This document shows, piece by piece, positions 19,390-28,830 of a DNA stretch of 64,000 nucleotides (its first letter is position 1; each line of letters starts with the position of its first letter). This stretch comes from Jatrophihabitans sp. (GTDB lineage Bacteria; Actinomycetota; Actinomycetes; Mycobacteriales; Jatrophihabitantaceae). A program made the translations under genes and the position numbers. The notes below the pieces were generated by a model that saw nothing but the letters and a program-made list of their open reading frames with translations, was not told where the DNA came from and did no database searches. The DNA lies in assembly GCA_036399055.1 (NCBI GenBank), contig DASWNX010000018.1, forward strand, positions 84,912 to 148,911. Direction: 5' to 3'.

Positions 19390-20748
19390 ATGATCAACAC
19401 GGGGCCCACCCTTCTTCTGGCCGAGACCGATCCCAACGCGACGCTGGCCGGCTTCGGGCACGACCCGTTCTGGCTGATCCTGCTCAAGGTGGTCGCGGTC
19501 TTCGCGTTCCTGGTCGTGATGACGCTGTTCTCGATCGTGTTCGAGCGCAAGGTCGTCGGCCGGATGCAGAACCGGATCGGCCCCAACCGGGTCGGGCCGT
19601 GGGGCACCCTGCAGTCCTTGGCCGACGGCGTGAAGCTGGCCTTCAAGGAGGAGATCATCCCGACGCTGGCTGACAAGCCGGTGTACTGGATCGCCCCGGT
19701 CGTCTCCACCGTGCCGGCCTTCCTGGCGTTCTCGGTGATCCCGTTCGGCCCGGAGGTCTCGATCTTCGGCGAGCGCACCATGCTGCAACTGACCGACCTG
19801 CCGGTCGGCGTGCTGGTGATCTTCGCCTGCTCCTCCCTCGGGGTGTACGGCATCGTGCTGTCGGGCTGGGCCTCCGGCTCGACCTACCCGCTGCTCGGCG
19901 GCCTGCGCTCGGCGGCCCAGATGATCTCCTACGAGGTCGCCATGGGCCTGTCGATGGTGATGGTCTTCCTCTACGCCGGCACGATGTCGACGTCGGGGAT
20001 CGTGGACTACCAGCGTGAGCACCTGTGGAACGCGATCCCGCTGTTCGTGTCCTTCGGCATCTACCTGATCGCCATGGTCGGCGAGACCAACCGGGCGCCG
20101 TTCGACCTGCCCGAGGCCGAGTCCGAGCTGGTCGGCGGCTTCCACACCGAGTACTCCTCGATGAAGTTCGCCCTGTTCTTCCTTGCCGAGTACATCAACA
20201 TGGTCACCGTCTCGGCGCTGGCGCCCACGCTGTTCCTCGGCGGCTGGCGGGCGCCGTTCCCGCTGTCGTTGTGGGAGGGCGCCAACTCAGGCTGGTGGCC
20301 CATCCTGTGGTTCACCGCCAAGGTGATCCTGTTCATCTTCGGCTTCGTCTGGCTGCGCGGCACGCTGCCCCGGATGCGCTACGACCAGTTCATGCACTTC
20401 GGCTGGAAGGTGCTCATCCCGCTGAACCTGGTCTGGATCCTGGCCGTCACCACCATGCGGGTGCTGCGGGACCGGGGCTGGAGCGCCGTCACCGTGATGC
20501 TGCTGGTGGGCCTGCCGATCATCGCGCTGATCATCTTGTGGGCAGCGCTGGACGCCCGTCGCTCGAAGCGGATCGAGGCTGAGTCGGCCGCCGAGGAAGC
20601 CGAGGAGGCCGCCCGCCCGGCGTCCTTCCCGATCCCGCCGATGGACCTGGTGGTGCCGCCCTCACCCAGGCTGGTCAGCGCCGGCGTGAGCTCGCCGGCT
20701 TTGCCCGCTCCTGAACGTCCTCTCCCCGAAGGGCCCTCACATGGCTGA
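19390..20748 (+). CDS. nuoH: NADH-quinone oxidoreductase subunit H
   Basis: Membrane subunit forming part of the quinone chamber and the first proton path, 452 residues with eight or nine helices. Signatures are [34 protein letters not shown] and [28 protein letters not shown], the charged loop 5 that contacts the quinone. The C-terminal 70 residues after RRSKRIEAE are Pro/Ala-rich, a common actinobacterial extension. It overlaps nuoI by 8 bp. Confidence 0.98.
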   Translation: MINTGPTLLLAETDPNATLAGFGHDPFWLILLKVVAVFAFLVVMTLFSIVFERKVVGRMQNRIGPNRVGPWGTLQSLADGVKLAFKEEIIPTLADKPVYWIAPVVSTVPAFLAFSVIPFGPEVSIFGERTMLQLTDLPVGVLVIFACSSLGVYGIVLSGWASGSTYPLLGGLRSAAQMISYEVAMGLSMVMVFLYAGTMSTSGIVDYQREHLWNAIPLFVSFGIYLIAMVGETNRAPFDLPEAESELVGGFHTEYSSMKFALFFLAEYINMVTVSALAPTLFLGGWRAPFPLSLWEGANSGWWPILWFTAKVILFIFGFVWLRGTLPRMRYDQFMHFGWKVLIPLNLVWILAVTTMRVLRDRGWSAVTVMLLVGLPIIALIILWAALDARRSKRIEAESAAEEAEEAARPASFPIPPMDLVVPPSPRLVSAGVSSPALPAPERPLPEGPSHG

Positions 20749-21511
20749 CAAACCAGCTCCGCAGCCGTCAGCGGACGACGCCGCAGAGCCGACCGGGGCC
20801 GCCGCGCCGCGGAGCCGGCAGGCAGAGGTCTCCGGGACCGAGGTGAGGCCGGCGGTCCAGACCGGGCTGCCGGCGCCGGTGGACGTCTCGGCGGTCGCGC
20901 TCAACGAGGACGCGTTCAACCACCCGAACGCGACCCTGGGCAGCTTCGCCGCCGGCTTCGGCCTGACCTTCTCGACCATGTTCAAGAAGGTCTACACCCA
21001 GCAGTACCCGTTCGAGGTCTTCCCGACGGCGCCGCGTTACCACGGCCGGCACGTGCTGAACCGGCATCCGGACGGCCTGGAGAAGTGCATCGGCTGCGAG
21101 CTGTGCGCCTGGGCCTGCCCGGCGGACGCGATCTATGTCGAGGGCGGCGACAACACCGAGGACGCCAGGTTCTCTCCAGGTGAGCGCTACGGCAAGGTCT
21201 ATCAGATCAATTACCTGCGCTGCATCTTCTGCGGCCTGTGCGTCGAGGCCTGCCCGACCCGTTCGCTGACCATGAGCAACGAGTACGAGCTGGCCCTGGA
21301 CAACCGGCAGGACCTGATCTACACCAAGGAGCAGTTGATGGCCCCACTGCTGCCCGGCATGGAGGCGCCGCCGCATCCGATGCGCCTGGGCGACACCGAG
21401 AAGGCGTACTACACCCCTCGCAAGGATGTGGGAGCGCCGCAGAGCGCCGCCAACGTCGCCGGCCGACCCATCACCGGACCCGCTATCGAGGTCGGCGGGC
21501 ACCACGCATGA
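20741..21511 (+). CDS. nuoI: NADH-quinone oxidoreductase subunit I
   Basis: Carries two [4Fe-4S] clusters (N6a, N6b) leading to NuoB. Both ligand sets are intact: [17 protein letters not shown] and [15 protein letters not shown]. The 256-residue protein has an Ala/Pro-rich N-terminal extension of about 65 residues before the conserved core ([18 protein letters not shown]). Stop overlaps the nuoJ start as ATGA. Confidence 0.98.
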   Translation: MADKPAPQPSADDAAEPTGAAAPRSRQAEVSGTEVRPAVQTGLPAPVDVSAVALNEDAFNHPNATLGSFAAGFGLTFSTMFKKVYTQQYPFEVFPTAPRYHGRHVLNRHPDGLEKCIGCELCAWACPADAIYVEGGDNTEDARFSPGERYGKVYQINYLRCIFCGLCVEACPTRSLTMSNEYELALDNRQDLIYTKEQLMAPLLPGMEAPPHPMRLGDTEKAYYTPRKDVGAPQSAANVAGRPITGPAIEVGGHHA

Positions 21512-22284
21512 GTGGGGCTCAGGCGGTGCTGGCAGCCAGCCAGGTGAGCACCGGTGAGGCGGTGGCGTTCTGGATCCTCGGCCCCGTGGCGCTGCTCGGC
21601 GCGATCGGCATGGTGCTGCTGCGCAACGCGGTGCACTCGGCGCTGTCGCTGGTCGCGACGATGATGTGCCTGGGGCTGTTCTATCTGATCCAGCAGGGGC
21701 CGTTCCTGGGGTTGGTGCAGATCATCGTCTACACCGGCGCGATCATGATCCTGTTCCTGTTCGTGCTGATGCTGGTCGGGCGGGACTCGGCGGACTCGCT
21801 GGTCGAGACGCTGCGGGGCCAGCGGGCAGCGGCCCTGGTGGCCGGGGTCGCGTTCGCCCTGCTGGTGGCGCTGGGGATCGGACGCGCGTTCACCGGCCAG
21901 GACGTGAAGAACCTGGACGCGGCCAACACCCAGTACGGCAACAACGTCAACGGGATCGCGCACCTGCTGTTCACCAAGTACCTATTCGCCTTCGAGCTGA
22001 CCTCGGCGCTGCTGATCGTGGCCGCCGTCGGGGCGATGGTGCTGGCCCACATCGAGCGGGAGGGTCCTCGGGCGAGCCAGAAGTCCCTGGCCAGAGAGCG
22101 GATCCGCTCCGGCCGGCCACAGCCGCTGCCCGGCCCCGGTGTGCTGTCCTCAGGCAACGCGGTGGGCACCCCGGCGCTGCTGCCGGACGGCTCCGTCGCC
22201 GCCGAGTCGCTGCTGGGCAGCGGGGCAGAGATCAGCGTCGGCGCGCCGCACGCGCTGCCCGGACCCGAAAGCGGGCGGCTGTGA
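21508..22284 (+). CDS. nuoJ: NADH-quinone oxidoreductase subunit J
   Basis: Membrane subunit with five helices, 258 residues. ATG 21508 overlaps the nuoI stop; the frame is open further upstream only by chance. [20 protein letters not shown] is the helix-3 signature, containing the pi-bulge region involved in water gating. The C-terminal 70 residues after [12 protein letters not shown] are an unconserved Gly/Pro-rich tail. It is followed by the triplicated 41-bp unit. Confidence 0.96.
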   Translation: MSGAQAVLAASQVSTGEAVAFWILGPVALLGAIGMVLLRNAVHSALSLVATMMCLGLFYLIQQGPFLGLVQIIVYTGAIMILFLFVLMLVGRDSADSLVETLRGQRAAALVAGVAFALLVALGIGRAFTGQDVKNLDAANTQYGNNVNGIAHLLFTKYLFAFELTSALLIVAAVGAMVLAHIEREGPRASQKSLARERIRSGRPQPLPGPGVLSSGNAVGTPALLPDGSVAAESLLGSGAEISVGAPHALPGPESGRL

Positions 22285-22289
22285 GGCCA

Positions 22290-22407
22290 GTGTCCGGCGA
22301 CCGGAAAGGCGTGGTCGCCTCATGACCGAGTGTCCCGGCGACCAGAAAGGCGTGGTCGCCTCATGACCGAGTGTCCCGGCGACCGGAAAGGCGTGGTCGC
22401 CTCATGA
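22290..22407 (+). repeat. 41-bp tandem triplication with three coupled mini-ORFs, nuoJ-nuoK
   Basis: Three near-identical units, each ending GGCGTGGTCGCCTCATGACC, place ATGACC at 22322, 22363 and 22404; the last is the nuoK start. Because 41 is not divisible by three, each start lies in a new frame. Each frame runs to a TGA that overlaps the next ATG as ATGA: GTG 22290 to TGA 22325 (11 codons), ATG 22322 to TGA 22366 (14 codons, [14 protein letters not shown]) and ATG 22363 to TGA 22407 (14 codons, one residue different). The nuoK start region has thus been copied twice, giving a relay of mini-ORFs from nuoJ to nuoK. Confidence 0.9.
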
Positions 22408-22703
22408 CCCCTACCTACTATCTGGTGCTGTCCGCCGCGCTCTTCTCCATCGGCGCGGTCGGAGTGCTGGTCCGGCGCAACGCCATCGTGGTCTTCATGT
22501 GCGTCGAGCTGATGCTCAACGCGGTGAACCTGAGCCTGGTGACCTTCTCCCGCATCAACGGCACCCTGGACGGCCAAATCATGGCCTTCTTCGTGATGGT
22601 GGTGGCCGCGGCTGAAGTCGTGGTGGGCCTGGCCATCATCATGTCCATCTTCCGGACGCGGCGGTCGGCCTCGGTCGACGACGCGAACCTCCTGAAGTAC
22701 TAA
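22404..22703 (+). CDS. nuoK: NADH-quinone oxidoreductase subunit K
   Basis: Antiporter-related (MrpC-like) membrane subunit, 99 residues with three helices. It starts [17 protein letters not shown] and contains the conserved membrane glutamates in [11 protein letters not shown] and in [12 protein letters not shown]. The start at 22404 fits the family N-terminus; an ATG at 22371 would add 11 residues encoded by the repeat. It is followed by AAGGAGAGA for nuoL. Confidence 0.97.
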   Translation: MTPTYYLVLSAALFSIGAVGVLVRRNAIVVFMCVELMLNAVNLSLVTFSRINGTLDGQIMAFFVMVVAAAEVVVGLAIIMSIFRTRRSASVDDANLLKY

Positions 22704-22719
22704 GGAGAGATTCGAAACA

Positions 22720-24624
22720 GTGAACGCCGCTCACGGTATTCAGTCCGCAGCCTGGCTGCTGGTGGCACTGCCGGCGCTGTCCAGCGCTGCCCTGCTGTTG
22801 CTGGGCAAGCGTGCCGACCGGTGGGGTCACCTGCTGGGCGCGCTCGTTCCGGTGCTGCTCTTCTGCTACGCCGTGCTGCTGTTCTTCTCGATCAAGGGTG
22901 AGGCCAGCGAGGAGCGCGAGCGCAACCTGCACCTGTTCAGCTGGGTGCCGGTGGGCGGTTTCAACGTCGACGTCGGGTTCCTGCTCGACCCGCTGTCGCT
23001 GACCTTCGTCCTGCTGATCACCGGAGTCGGCTCGCTGATCCACATCTACGCGGTCGGCTACATGAGCCATGACCCAGGTCGGCGGAGATTCTTCGGCTAC
23101 TTCCACCTGTTCATCGCCGCGATGCTGCTGCTGGTCCTGGCCAACGGCTACCTGGTGCTCTACGTCGGCTGGGAAGGCGTCGGGCTGGCCTCGTACCTGC
23201 TGATCGGCTATTACTACACCCGCGAGTCAGCCGGAACCGCCGCCAAGAAGGCCTTCATCGCCAACCGGGTCGGTGACGTCGGGCTGTCCATCGCGATCAT
23301 GCTGATGTTCGCCTATGTCGGGTCCACCGACTTCGAGGGCGTCTTCGCCGGGGTCGACGGCCTGTCCAACGGCGTGGTCACCGCGATCGCCCTGATGCTG
23401 CTGCTCGGCGCCTGTGGCAAGTCCGGGCAGTTCCCGCTGCAGACCTGGTTGCCCGACGCGATGGAGGGCCCCACCCCGGTCTCGGCCCTGATCCACGCGG
23501 CCACCATGGTCACCGCCGGGGTGTACCTGATCGCCCGGTCGGCGCCGATCTTCAACCTCACCGAGACCGGCCGGACGGTGGTGGTCATCGTCGGAGCGAT
23601 CACGCTGCTCTACGGCTGCGTCTGCGCCTTCGGCCAGGACGACCTCAAGCGGGTGCTGGCCTACTCCACGGTCAGCCAGATCGGTTACATGTTCCTGGCC
23701 GTCGGGCTCGGCGAGGGCGTGTACGCGATCGGCATCATGCATCTGATCGGGCACGGATTCTTCAAGGCGGCGCTGTTCCTGTCGGCCGGTTCGGTGATGC
23801 ACGCGATGAACGACCGGATCGACATGCGCCGGTTCGGTGGTTTGGCCAGGGTCTTGCCGGTCACCTACGGGGTGTTCGTCTGCGGCTACCTGGCCATCAT
23901 CGGGTTCCCGTTCGCCACCGGGTTCTTCACCAAGGACAAGATCATCGAGGCGGCCTTCAACAAGGGCGGCGTCAGCGGCTGGGTGCTGGGCGGGGTGGCG
24001 CTGCTGGGCGCCGGCCTGACCGCCTTCTACATGACCCGGGCGCTGGTCATGACCTTCCACGGCCGTCGCCGGTGGGAGGACGACGTGCACCCGCATGAGG
24101 CTCCGATGGTCATGAAGGCGCCACTGGTGATCCTGGGCTTGCTGTCGCTGGTCGGCGGCGGGCTGCTGGTGTTCGGCGGCGGGTTCCAGCACTGGCTCGA
24201 GCCCTCGGTCGGGGAGTCGGTGGAGGAGGGCCTGCACACCATCTCGCCGGCCGTGCTGACGCTGATCACGCTGCTGGTGGTCGCCTTCGGCGTGGCCGGT
24301 GGCATCGTGGCGTTCGCGGTGCGGCCGGTGCCGGTCGTGCAGCCGGTCGGCTCGCCGGTCACGGTCGCCGCCCGGCGCAATCTCTACGCCGACGCCTTCA
24401 ACGAAACGGTGCTCATGCGGCCAGGACAGTGGCTGGTACGCGGCCTGGTGTTCTTCGACAACCGGGGCATTGACGGCGCGGTGAACACCCTGGCCGCCGG
24501 CCTCGGTGGCGGCTCGGGCCGTCTTCGTCGGCTGCAGACCGGCTTCGTCCGGTCCTACGCCCTGTCCATGTTGGCCGGCACCGCGGTGGTACTCGCGGCG
24601 CTGCTCGCGGTGAGGTTCTCCTGA
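22720..24624 (+). CDS. nuoL: NADH-quinone oxidoreductase subunit L
   Basis: Antiporter-like proton-pumping subunit at the distal end of the membrane arm, 634 residues and about 16 helices, including the long lateral helix near the C-terminus. Signatures are YVGWEGVGLASYLLIGYYY (helix-5 Glu), KSGQFPLQTWLPDAMEGPTPVSALIHAATMVTAGVYL and DDLKRVLAYSTVSQIGYMF with the channel lysines. GTG start with AAGGAGAGA upstream. Last base of the stop codon is shared with the nuoM ATG. Confidence 0.98.
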   Translation: MNAAHGIQSAAWLLVALPALSSAALLLLGKRADRWGHLLGALVPVLLFCYAVLLFFSIKGEASEERERNLHLFSWVPVGGFNVDVGFLLDPLSLTFVLLITGVGSLIHIYAVGYMSHDPGRRRFFGYFHLFIAAMLLLVLANGYLVLYVGWEGVGLASYLLIGYYYTRESAGTAAKKAFIANRVGDVGLSIAIMLMFAYVGSTDFEGVFAGVDGLSNGVVTAIALMLLLGACGKSGQFPLQTWLPDAMEGPTPVSALIHAATMVTAGVYLIARSAPIFNLTETGRTVVVIVGAITLLYGCVCAFGQDDLKRVLAYSTVSQIGYMFLAVGLGEGVYAIGIMHLIGHGFFKAALFLSAGSVMHAMNDRIDMRRFGGLARVLPVTYGVFVCGYLAIIGFPFATGFFTKDKIIEAAFNKGGVSGWVLGGVALLGAGLTAFYMTRALVMTFHGRRRWEDDVHPHEAPMVMKAPLVILGLLSLVGGGLLVFGGGFQHWLEPSVGESVEEGLHTISPAVLTLITLLVVAFGVAGGIVAFAVRPVPVVQPVGSPVTVAARRNLYADAFNETVLMRPGQWLVRGLVFFDNRGIDGAVNTLAAGLGGGSGRLRRLQTGFVRSYALSMLAGTAVVLAALLAVRFS

Positions 24625-26180
24625 TGCACAACGCCAGCCTGCTCGGGCTGCTCGCGATTCCGCTGCTCGGTAGCCTGCTGATCTTCGCCTTGCCGGCCGG
24701 ACGTGATCTGTTGGCCAAGCAAATCGCGCTAACCGCCTCGGTGCTCACCTTCGGCTACGCCGTCGTGCTGGGCGTGGCGTTCAAGACGACCGAGAACGCC
24801 AGCCGCTTCCAGTTCAGCTGCTCCTGGGTGTGGATCGAGAACCTGGGGGTGCACTTCGCCTTCGGACTGGACGGCATCGCCCTGGTGCTGATCGCGATGG
24901 CCACCCTGCTGGTGCCCTGCGTGGTGCTCTCGTCCTGGCACAGCTTCGACAGCGTCGAGAGCGCTGAGGAACTGCGAACCTCCACCACCCGGTCGCCAAA
25001 GACCTTCTTCGGGTTGGTGATGCTGCTCGAGGTCTTCATGATCGGGGTGTTCGCGGCCACCGACGTCTTCCTGTTCTACGTGTTCTTCGAGGCCATGCTG
25101 GTGCCGATGTACTTCATCATCGGCAGCTTCGGCGGCCCCCGCCGGCAGTACGCGGCGATGAAATTCTTCCTGTACTCCCTGGTCGGCGGCCTGCTCATGC
25201 TGGCGTCGGTGATCGGCGTCTACGTCAGCTCGGGCACCTCGAGCTTCGCCTTCACCGACCTGGTAGGCAACGTGCCCACCGGCGCGACCCAGAAGTGGCT
25301 CTTCCTCGGATTCTTCATCGCCTTCGCGATCAAGGCGCCGCTGTTCCCGTTCCACACCTGGCTGCCCGACGCCGGCGCCGAGGCGCCGGCCGGCGGGGCG
25401 GCGCTGCTGGTGGGCGTGCTGGACAAGGTCGGCACCTTCGGCTTCCTGCGCTACTGCCTGCCGCTGTTCCCCGAGGCCTCGCGCGACTTCGCCAAGCCGA
25501 TCCTGATCCTGTCGGTGATCGGGGTGCTGTACGCGGCCTTCCTGGCGATGGGCCAGCGCGACATGAAGCGGCTGGTCGCCTACACCTCGGTGGCCCACTT
25601 CGGTTTCATCGGCCTGGGGATCTTCGCCTTCACCACCCAGGGCGGCACCGGAGCCGTGCTCTACATGGTCAACCACGGCCTGGCGACCGGGCTGCTGTTC
25701 ATCGTGGTCGGCTACGTGGTGGCCCGCGGCAAGAGCCGGCTGATCGCCGACTACGGCGGTGCCGCCAAGGTGGCTCCCCGACTGGGCGGAGTCTTCCTGA
25801 TCGCGGGCCTGGCGGCGCTGGCGTTGCCCGGGATGAGCACCTTCATCAGCGAGTTCCTCACGCTGCTGGGCGCCTTCACCCGGCACAAGACGCTGGCGAT
25901 CCTGGCCACCACCGGCATCATCCTGGCCGCGATCTACGTCCTGTTGCTCTACCAACGCACCATGCAGGGCCCGCTGAAAGAGAAGGTCAGCGGTTTCCGC
26001 GACCTCAACCTGCGCGAGGTCCTGGCCGTCTCGCCGCTGATCGTGCTGATCCTGGCTTTGGGGATCTATCCCAAGCCGGTCATCGACATCATCAACCCGG
26101 CTGTGGAGTTCACCATGAACGACATCGGCCAGACCGATCCACAGCCTCAGCAGGCGGCCCAGCCCGGAGGAAAAAAGTGA
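24624..26180 (+). CDS. nuoM: NADH-quinone oxidoreductase subunit M
   Basis: Second antiporter-like subunit, 518 residues and 14 helices. The conserved FFEAMLVPMYFIIG (helix-5 Glu), KAPLFPFHTWLPDAGAEAPAGGAALLVGVLDKVGTFGFLRY and DMKRLVAYTSVAHFGFIGLG are intact. The usual H-V-E-A-P-T in the helix 7-8 loop reads GAEAPAGG here, within normal actinobacterial variation. It overlaps nuoN by GTGA. Confidence 0.98.
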   Translation: MHNASLLGLLAIPLLGSLLIFALPAGRDLLAKQIALTASVLTFGYAVVLGVAFKTTENASRFQFSCSWVWIENLGVHFAFGLDGIALVLIAMATLLVPCVVLSSWHSFDSVESAEELRTSTTRSPKTFFGLVMLLEVFMIGVFAATDVFLFYVFFEAMLVPMYFIIGSFGGPRRQYAAMKFFLYSLVGGLLMLASVIGVYVSSGTSSFAFTDLVGNVPTGATQKWLFLGFFIAFAIKAPLFPFHTWLPDAGAEAPAGGAALLVGVLDKVGTFGFLRYCLPLFPEASRDFAKPILILSVIGVLYAAFLAMGQRDMKRLVAYTSVAHFGFIGLGIFAFTTQGGTGAVLYMVNHGLATGLLFIVVGYVVARGKSRLIADYGGAAKVAPRLGGVFLIAGLAALALPGMSTFISEFLTLLGAFTRHKTLAILATTGIILAAIYVLLLYQRTMQGPLKEKVSGFRDLNLREVLAVSPLIVLILALGIYPKPVIDIINPAVEFTMNDIGQTDPQPQQAAQPGGKK

Positions 26181-27739
26181 GCCCGCTGAACGTCGTGCTG
26201 GCAGCTGACACCAGTCCGGTGCAAGCCCCCTCGATCAGTTACTCGGCGCTGGCGCCGATCCTGATCGTGCTGGGCGCGGCCTGCCTGGGCATCGTGGTCG
26301 AGGCGCTGGCGCCGCGCCAGCGCCGGTTCCACCTCCAGCTGGGGCTGGCGCTGCTGGCGCTGCTGGCGGCCCTGGTCGCTGTGATCATGTTGCGCGGGCG
26401 GTCCACCCTGACCGCCTCGAGCGCGCTGTCCATCGACGGCGTCACCCTGTTCCTGCAGGGGGCCATCCTGGTGCTGGGCGCGTTGTCGCTGCTGATGATG
26501 GCCGAGCGCGCGGTCGAACCCGGCGGCGCCATCGTCGCCTCGGCGGCGGTGATCGTGGGCTCACCGGCGGACCGCAGGCTGGCCAGCAGCGAGCGCGTCC
26601 AGACCGAGATCTTCCCCCTGAGCATGTTCGCCATCAGCGGCATGCTGATCTTTCCGGCGGCCAACAACCTGCTGCTGATGTTCGTGGCGCTGGAGGTGCT
26701 GTCGCTGCCGCTGTACCTGATCGCCGGGCTGTCGCGCCGACGTCGGCTGCTGAGCCAGGAAGCGGCCATCAAGTACTTCTTGCTGGGCGCGTTCGCTTCG
26801 GCGTTCTTCCTCTACGGCGTGGCCCTGCTCTACGGCTACGCCGGTTCGGTCGACCTGTTCGACATCCTGCAGGCCCAGAACAGCTCCACCCAGTCCGACA
26901 CCCTGCTGTACCTCGGCTTCGGGCTGCTCATCGTGGGCCTGCTGTTCAAGGCCGGAATCGCGCCGTTCCACTCCTGGACACCCGACGTCTACCAGGGCTC
27001 GCCGACGCCGGTCACCGCCTTCATGGCCTCGTGCACCAAGATCGCGGCGTTCGGCGCCATCATCCGGGTGCTCTACGTCGGCTTCTCGGTCAGCGCCTGG
27101 AACTGGCGTCCGATCATCTGGGCAGTGGCCATCGCGTCAATGGTGGTGGGCTCGATCGTGGGCCTGACCCAGACCGACCTCAAGCGGATCCTGGCCTACT
27201 CCTCCATCGCCCATGCCGGCTTCATCATGGTGGGGCTGGTGTCCCTGGACGCGGCCGGGCTGTCCAGCGTGCTGTTCTACCTGGCCGCTTACGGCTTCAC
27301 CACGATCGCCGCCTTCGGCCTGCTGACGCTGGTTCGCGACGGCAACGGCGAGGCCAATCACCTGTCGCAGTGGTCGGGCCTGGCGCGCAGGTCACCGCTG
27401 TTCGCGATCACCTTCACCTTCTTGCTGCTGGCCCTGGCCGGCATCCCGCTGACCAGCGGCTTCACCGGCAAGTTCGTGGTGTTCCGGGCCGCGTACGACA
27501 TCGCCGGGCCGCTGGTGGTGATCGCGTTGATCGCCTCGGCCGTCGCGGCGTTCTTCTACCTGCGCATCGTGGTGATGATGTTCTTCGCCGAGCCGGCCGA
27601 GGACGGGCCGACGGTGGCCATCCCGTCGGCGATGTCCACCATCGCGATCACCGTGGGCACCGCCGCCACCCTGGTGCTGGGCGTCTTCCCGCAGCCCCTG
27701 CTGGATCTCGCCGACAAGGCAGCGAAGTTACGCGGGTGA
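26177..27739 (+). CDS. nuoN: NADH-quinone oxidoreductase subunit N
   Basis: Third antiporter-like subunit, 520 residues. GTG 26177 with GGAGG seven bases upstream is the start; the same frame is open much further upstream only because of GC bias. Signatures include MFVALEVLSLPLYLIAGL, KAGIAPFHSWTPDVYQGSPTPVTAFMASCTKIAAF and DLKRILAYSSIAHAGFIM. Residues 115-130 form an Asp/Arg-rich loop (GSPADRRLASSERVQTE). GTGA overlap with the polyprenyl synthase gene. Confidence 0.98.
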   Translation: MSPLNVVLAADTSPVQAPSISYSALAPILIVLGAACLGIVVEALAPRQRRFHLQLGLALLALLAALVAVIMLRGRSTLTASSALSIDGVTLFLQGAILVLGALSLLMMAERAVEPGGAIVASAAVIVGSPADRRLASSERVQTEIFPLSMFAISGMLIFPAANNLLLMFVALEVLSLPLYLIAGLSRRRRLLSQEAAIKYFLLGAFASAFFLYGVALLYGYAGSVDLFDILQAQNSSTQSDTLLYLGFGLLIVGLLFKAGIAPFHSWTPDVYQGSPTPVTAFMASCTKIAAFGAIIRVLYVGFSVSAWNWRPIIWAVAIASMVVGSIVGLTQTDLKRILAYSSIAHAGFIMVGLVSLDAAGLSSVLFYLAAYGFTTIAAFGLLTLVRDGNGEANHLSQWSGLARRSPLFAITFTFLLLALAGIPLTSGFTGKFVVFRAAYDIAGPLVVIALIASAVAAFFYLRIVVMMFFAEPAEDGPTVAIPSAMSTIAITVGTAATLVLGVFPQPLLDLADKAAKLRG

Positions 27740-28749
27740 GTTACCAGTCCTCTCTCCTGGCTGTCGGAATCGAGTTTGACGACCCGGCCCTGGAAGCGAC
27801 GATCCGAGAAGGCCTGCAGGCCGTCGAGTCGGCCCTGCAGGCAGCGGTTCGCTCTGAGGACGAATTCGTAGCCGGCGTCGCGAAGTACCTGGTCAACGCC
27901 GGCGGCAAGAGGTTCCGGCCGTTGCTGGCGTTGCTGGCCGCGCAGTTCGGGGATGCCACCGCCGACAGCGATGGGGTGGTGATGTCGGCGGTGGTCTGTG
28001 AGCTGACCCACCTGGCCACCCTGTACCACGATGACGTGATGGACGAGGCGACCGTCCGGCGCGGGGCCACTGCGGCCAACACCCGCTGGACGAACACCAT
28101 CGCCATTCTCACCGGCGACTTCCTGTTCGCCCGGGCCTCGGACATCCTGGCTGATCTCGGCCCAGAGGCGGTCCGGATCCAGGCTCGATGCTTCGAGCGG
28201 CTGGTGACCGGCCAGATTCGCGAGACGGTCGGTCCCAAGCCGGGGGTAGACCCGGTGGATCACTACCTGTCGGTGCTGGCGGACAAGACCGGCTCGCTGA
28301 TCGCCACCTCGGCCGAGCTCGGCGCTCGCTTCGCCGGAGTCGACGAGCAGACAGTCGACTGCCTGCGGGCCTTCGGCGAGCAGTTCGGCATGGCCTTCCA
28401 GATCTCAGACGACATCCTCGACATCGCCTCGGAGTTCGTCCAATCAGGTAAGACGCCGGGCACTGACCTGCGCGAGGGCGTTCAGACGCTGCCCGTGCTC
28501 TACGCGCTGCAGGACACCGCCGCGGCCGGCGCACGGCTGCGTGAACTCATCAGCAGGCCCATCGAGGACGACGCCGAGCACGCCGAGGCGCTGGCGCTGC
28601 TGCGGTCCTCCGAGGCGATCCAGCAGGCCAAGCACACCATGCTGGAGTACGCCGAGTCGGCTCGGGCGACCATCGCCGGGCTGCCGGAGTTGCCGGCCAA
28701 GGCGGCCCTGCACGCGCTGGCCGACCTGGTAGTGGTCCGCAGCGGCTGA
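27736..28749 (+). CDS. Trans-polyprenyl diphosphate synthase (menaquinone side chain)
   Basis: All-trans chain elongation of isopentenyl diphosphate, 337 residues. GGKRFRPLL binds isopentenyl diphosphate, LYHDDVMDEATVRRG is the first Asp-rich motif and FQISDDILDIASE the second. The residues before DDVMD (THLATLYH) are small, consistent with a long-chain product such as hepta- to nonaprenyl diphosphate. GTG start overlapping nuoN couples it to the nuo operon, as grcC-like genes are in many actinobacteria, so complex I and its quinone would be co-expressed. Exact chain length cannot be read from sequence. Confidence 0.93.
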   Translation: MSYQSSLLAVGIEFDDPALEATIREGLQAVESALQAAVRSEDEFVAGVAKYLVNAGGKRFRPLLALLAAQFGDATADSDGVVMSAVVCELTHLATLYHDDVMDEATVRRGATAANTRWTNTIAILTGDFLFARASDILADLGPEAVRIQARCFERLVTGQIRETVGPKPGVDPVDHYLSVLADKTGSLIATSAELGARFAGVDEQTVDCLRAFGEQFGMAFQISDDILDIASEFVQSGKTPGTDLREGVQTLPVLYALQDTAAAGARLRELISRPIEDDAEHAEALALLRSSEAIQQAKHTMLEYAESARATIAGLPELPAKAALHALADLVVVRSG

Positions 28750-28782
28750 CTGGCCGGCCAGAGCAGTCCTGAAAAAGGCGTA

Positions 28783-28800
28783 ACCTACGTAAGCGTAGGT
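28783..28800. promoter_or_regulatory. 18-bp inverted repeat upstream of the desaturase
   Basis: ACCTACGTAAGCGTAGGT consists of perfect 7-bp arms around a 4-bp centre, 30 bp before the desaturase start. Size and TACG...CGTA core suit a TetR-family operator. Fatty-acid desaturase genes in actinobacteria are commonly under such repressors. No regulator gene is adjacent. Confidence 0.5.
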
Positions 28801-28830
28801 ATGTTTGCCACCGACGCCGGGGAGCTCCAG

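Noticed and set aside
25295-26176. Upstream in-frame extension of nuoN
   Set aside because: It lies inside nuoM in another frame and reads Arg/Gly/Pro-rich sequence; the true start is GTG 26177 with GGAGG upstream.
28750-28761. 12-bp palindrome CTGGCCGGCCAG after the polyprenyl synthase
   Set aside because: Made only of G/C-rich dyads common in such genomes; too short to call a terminator or operator.
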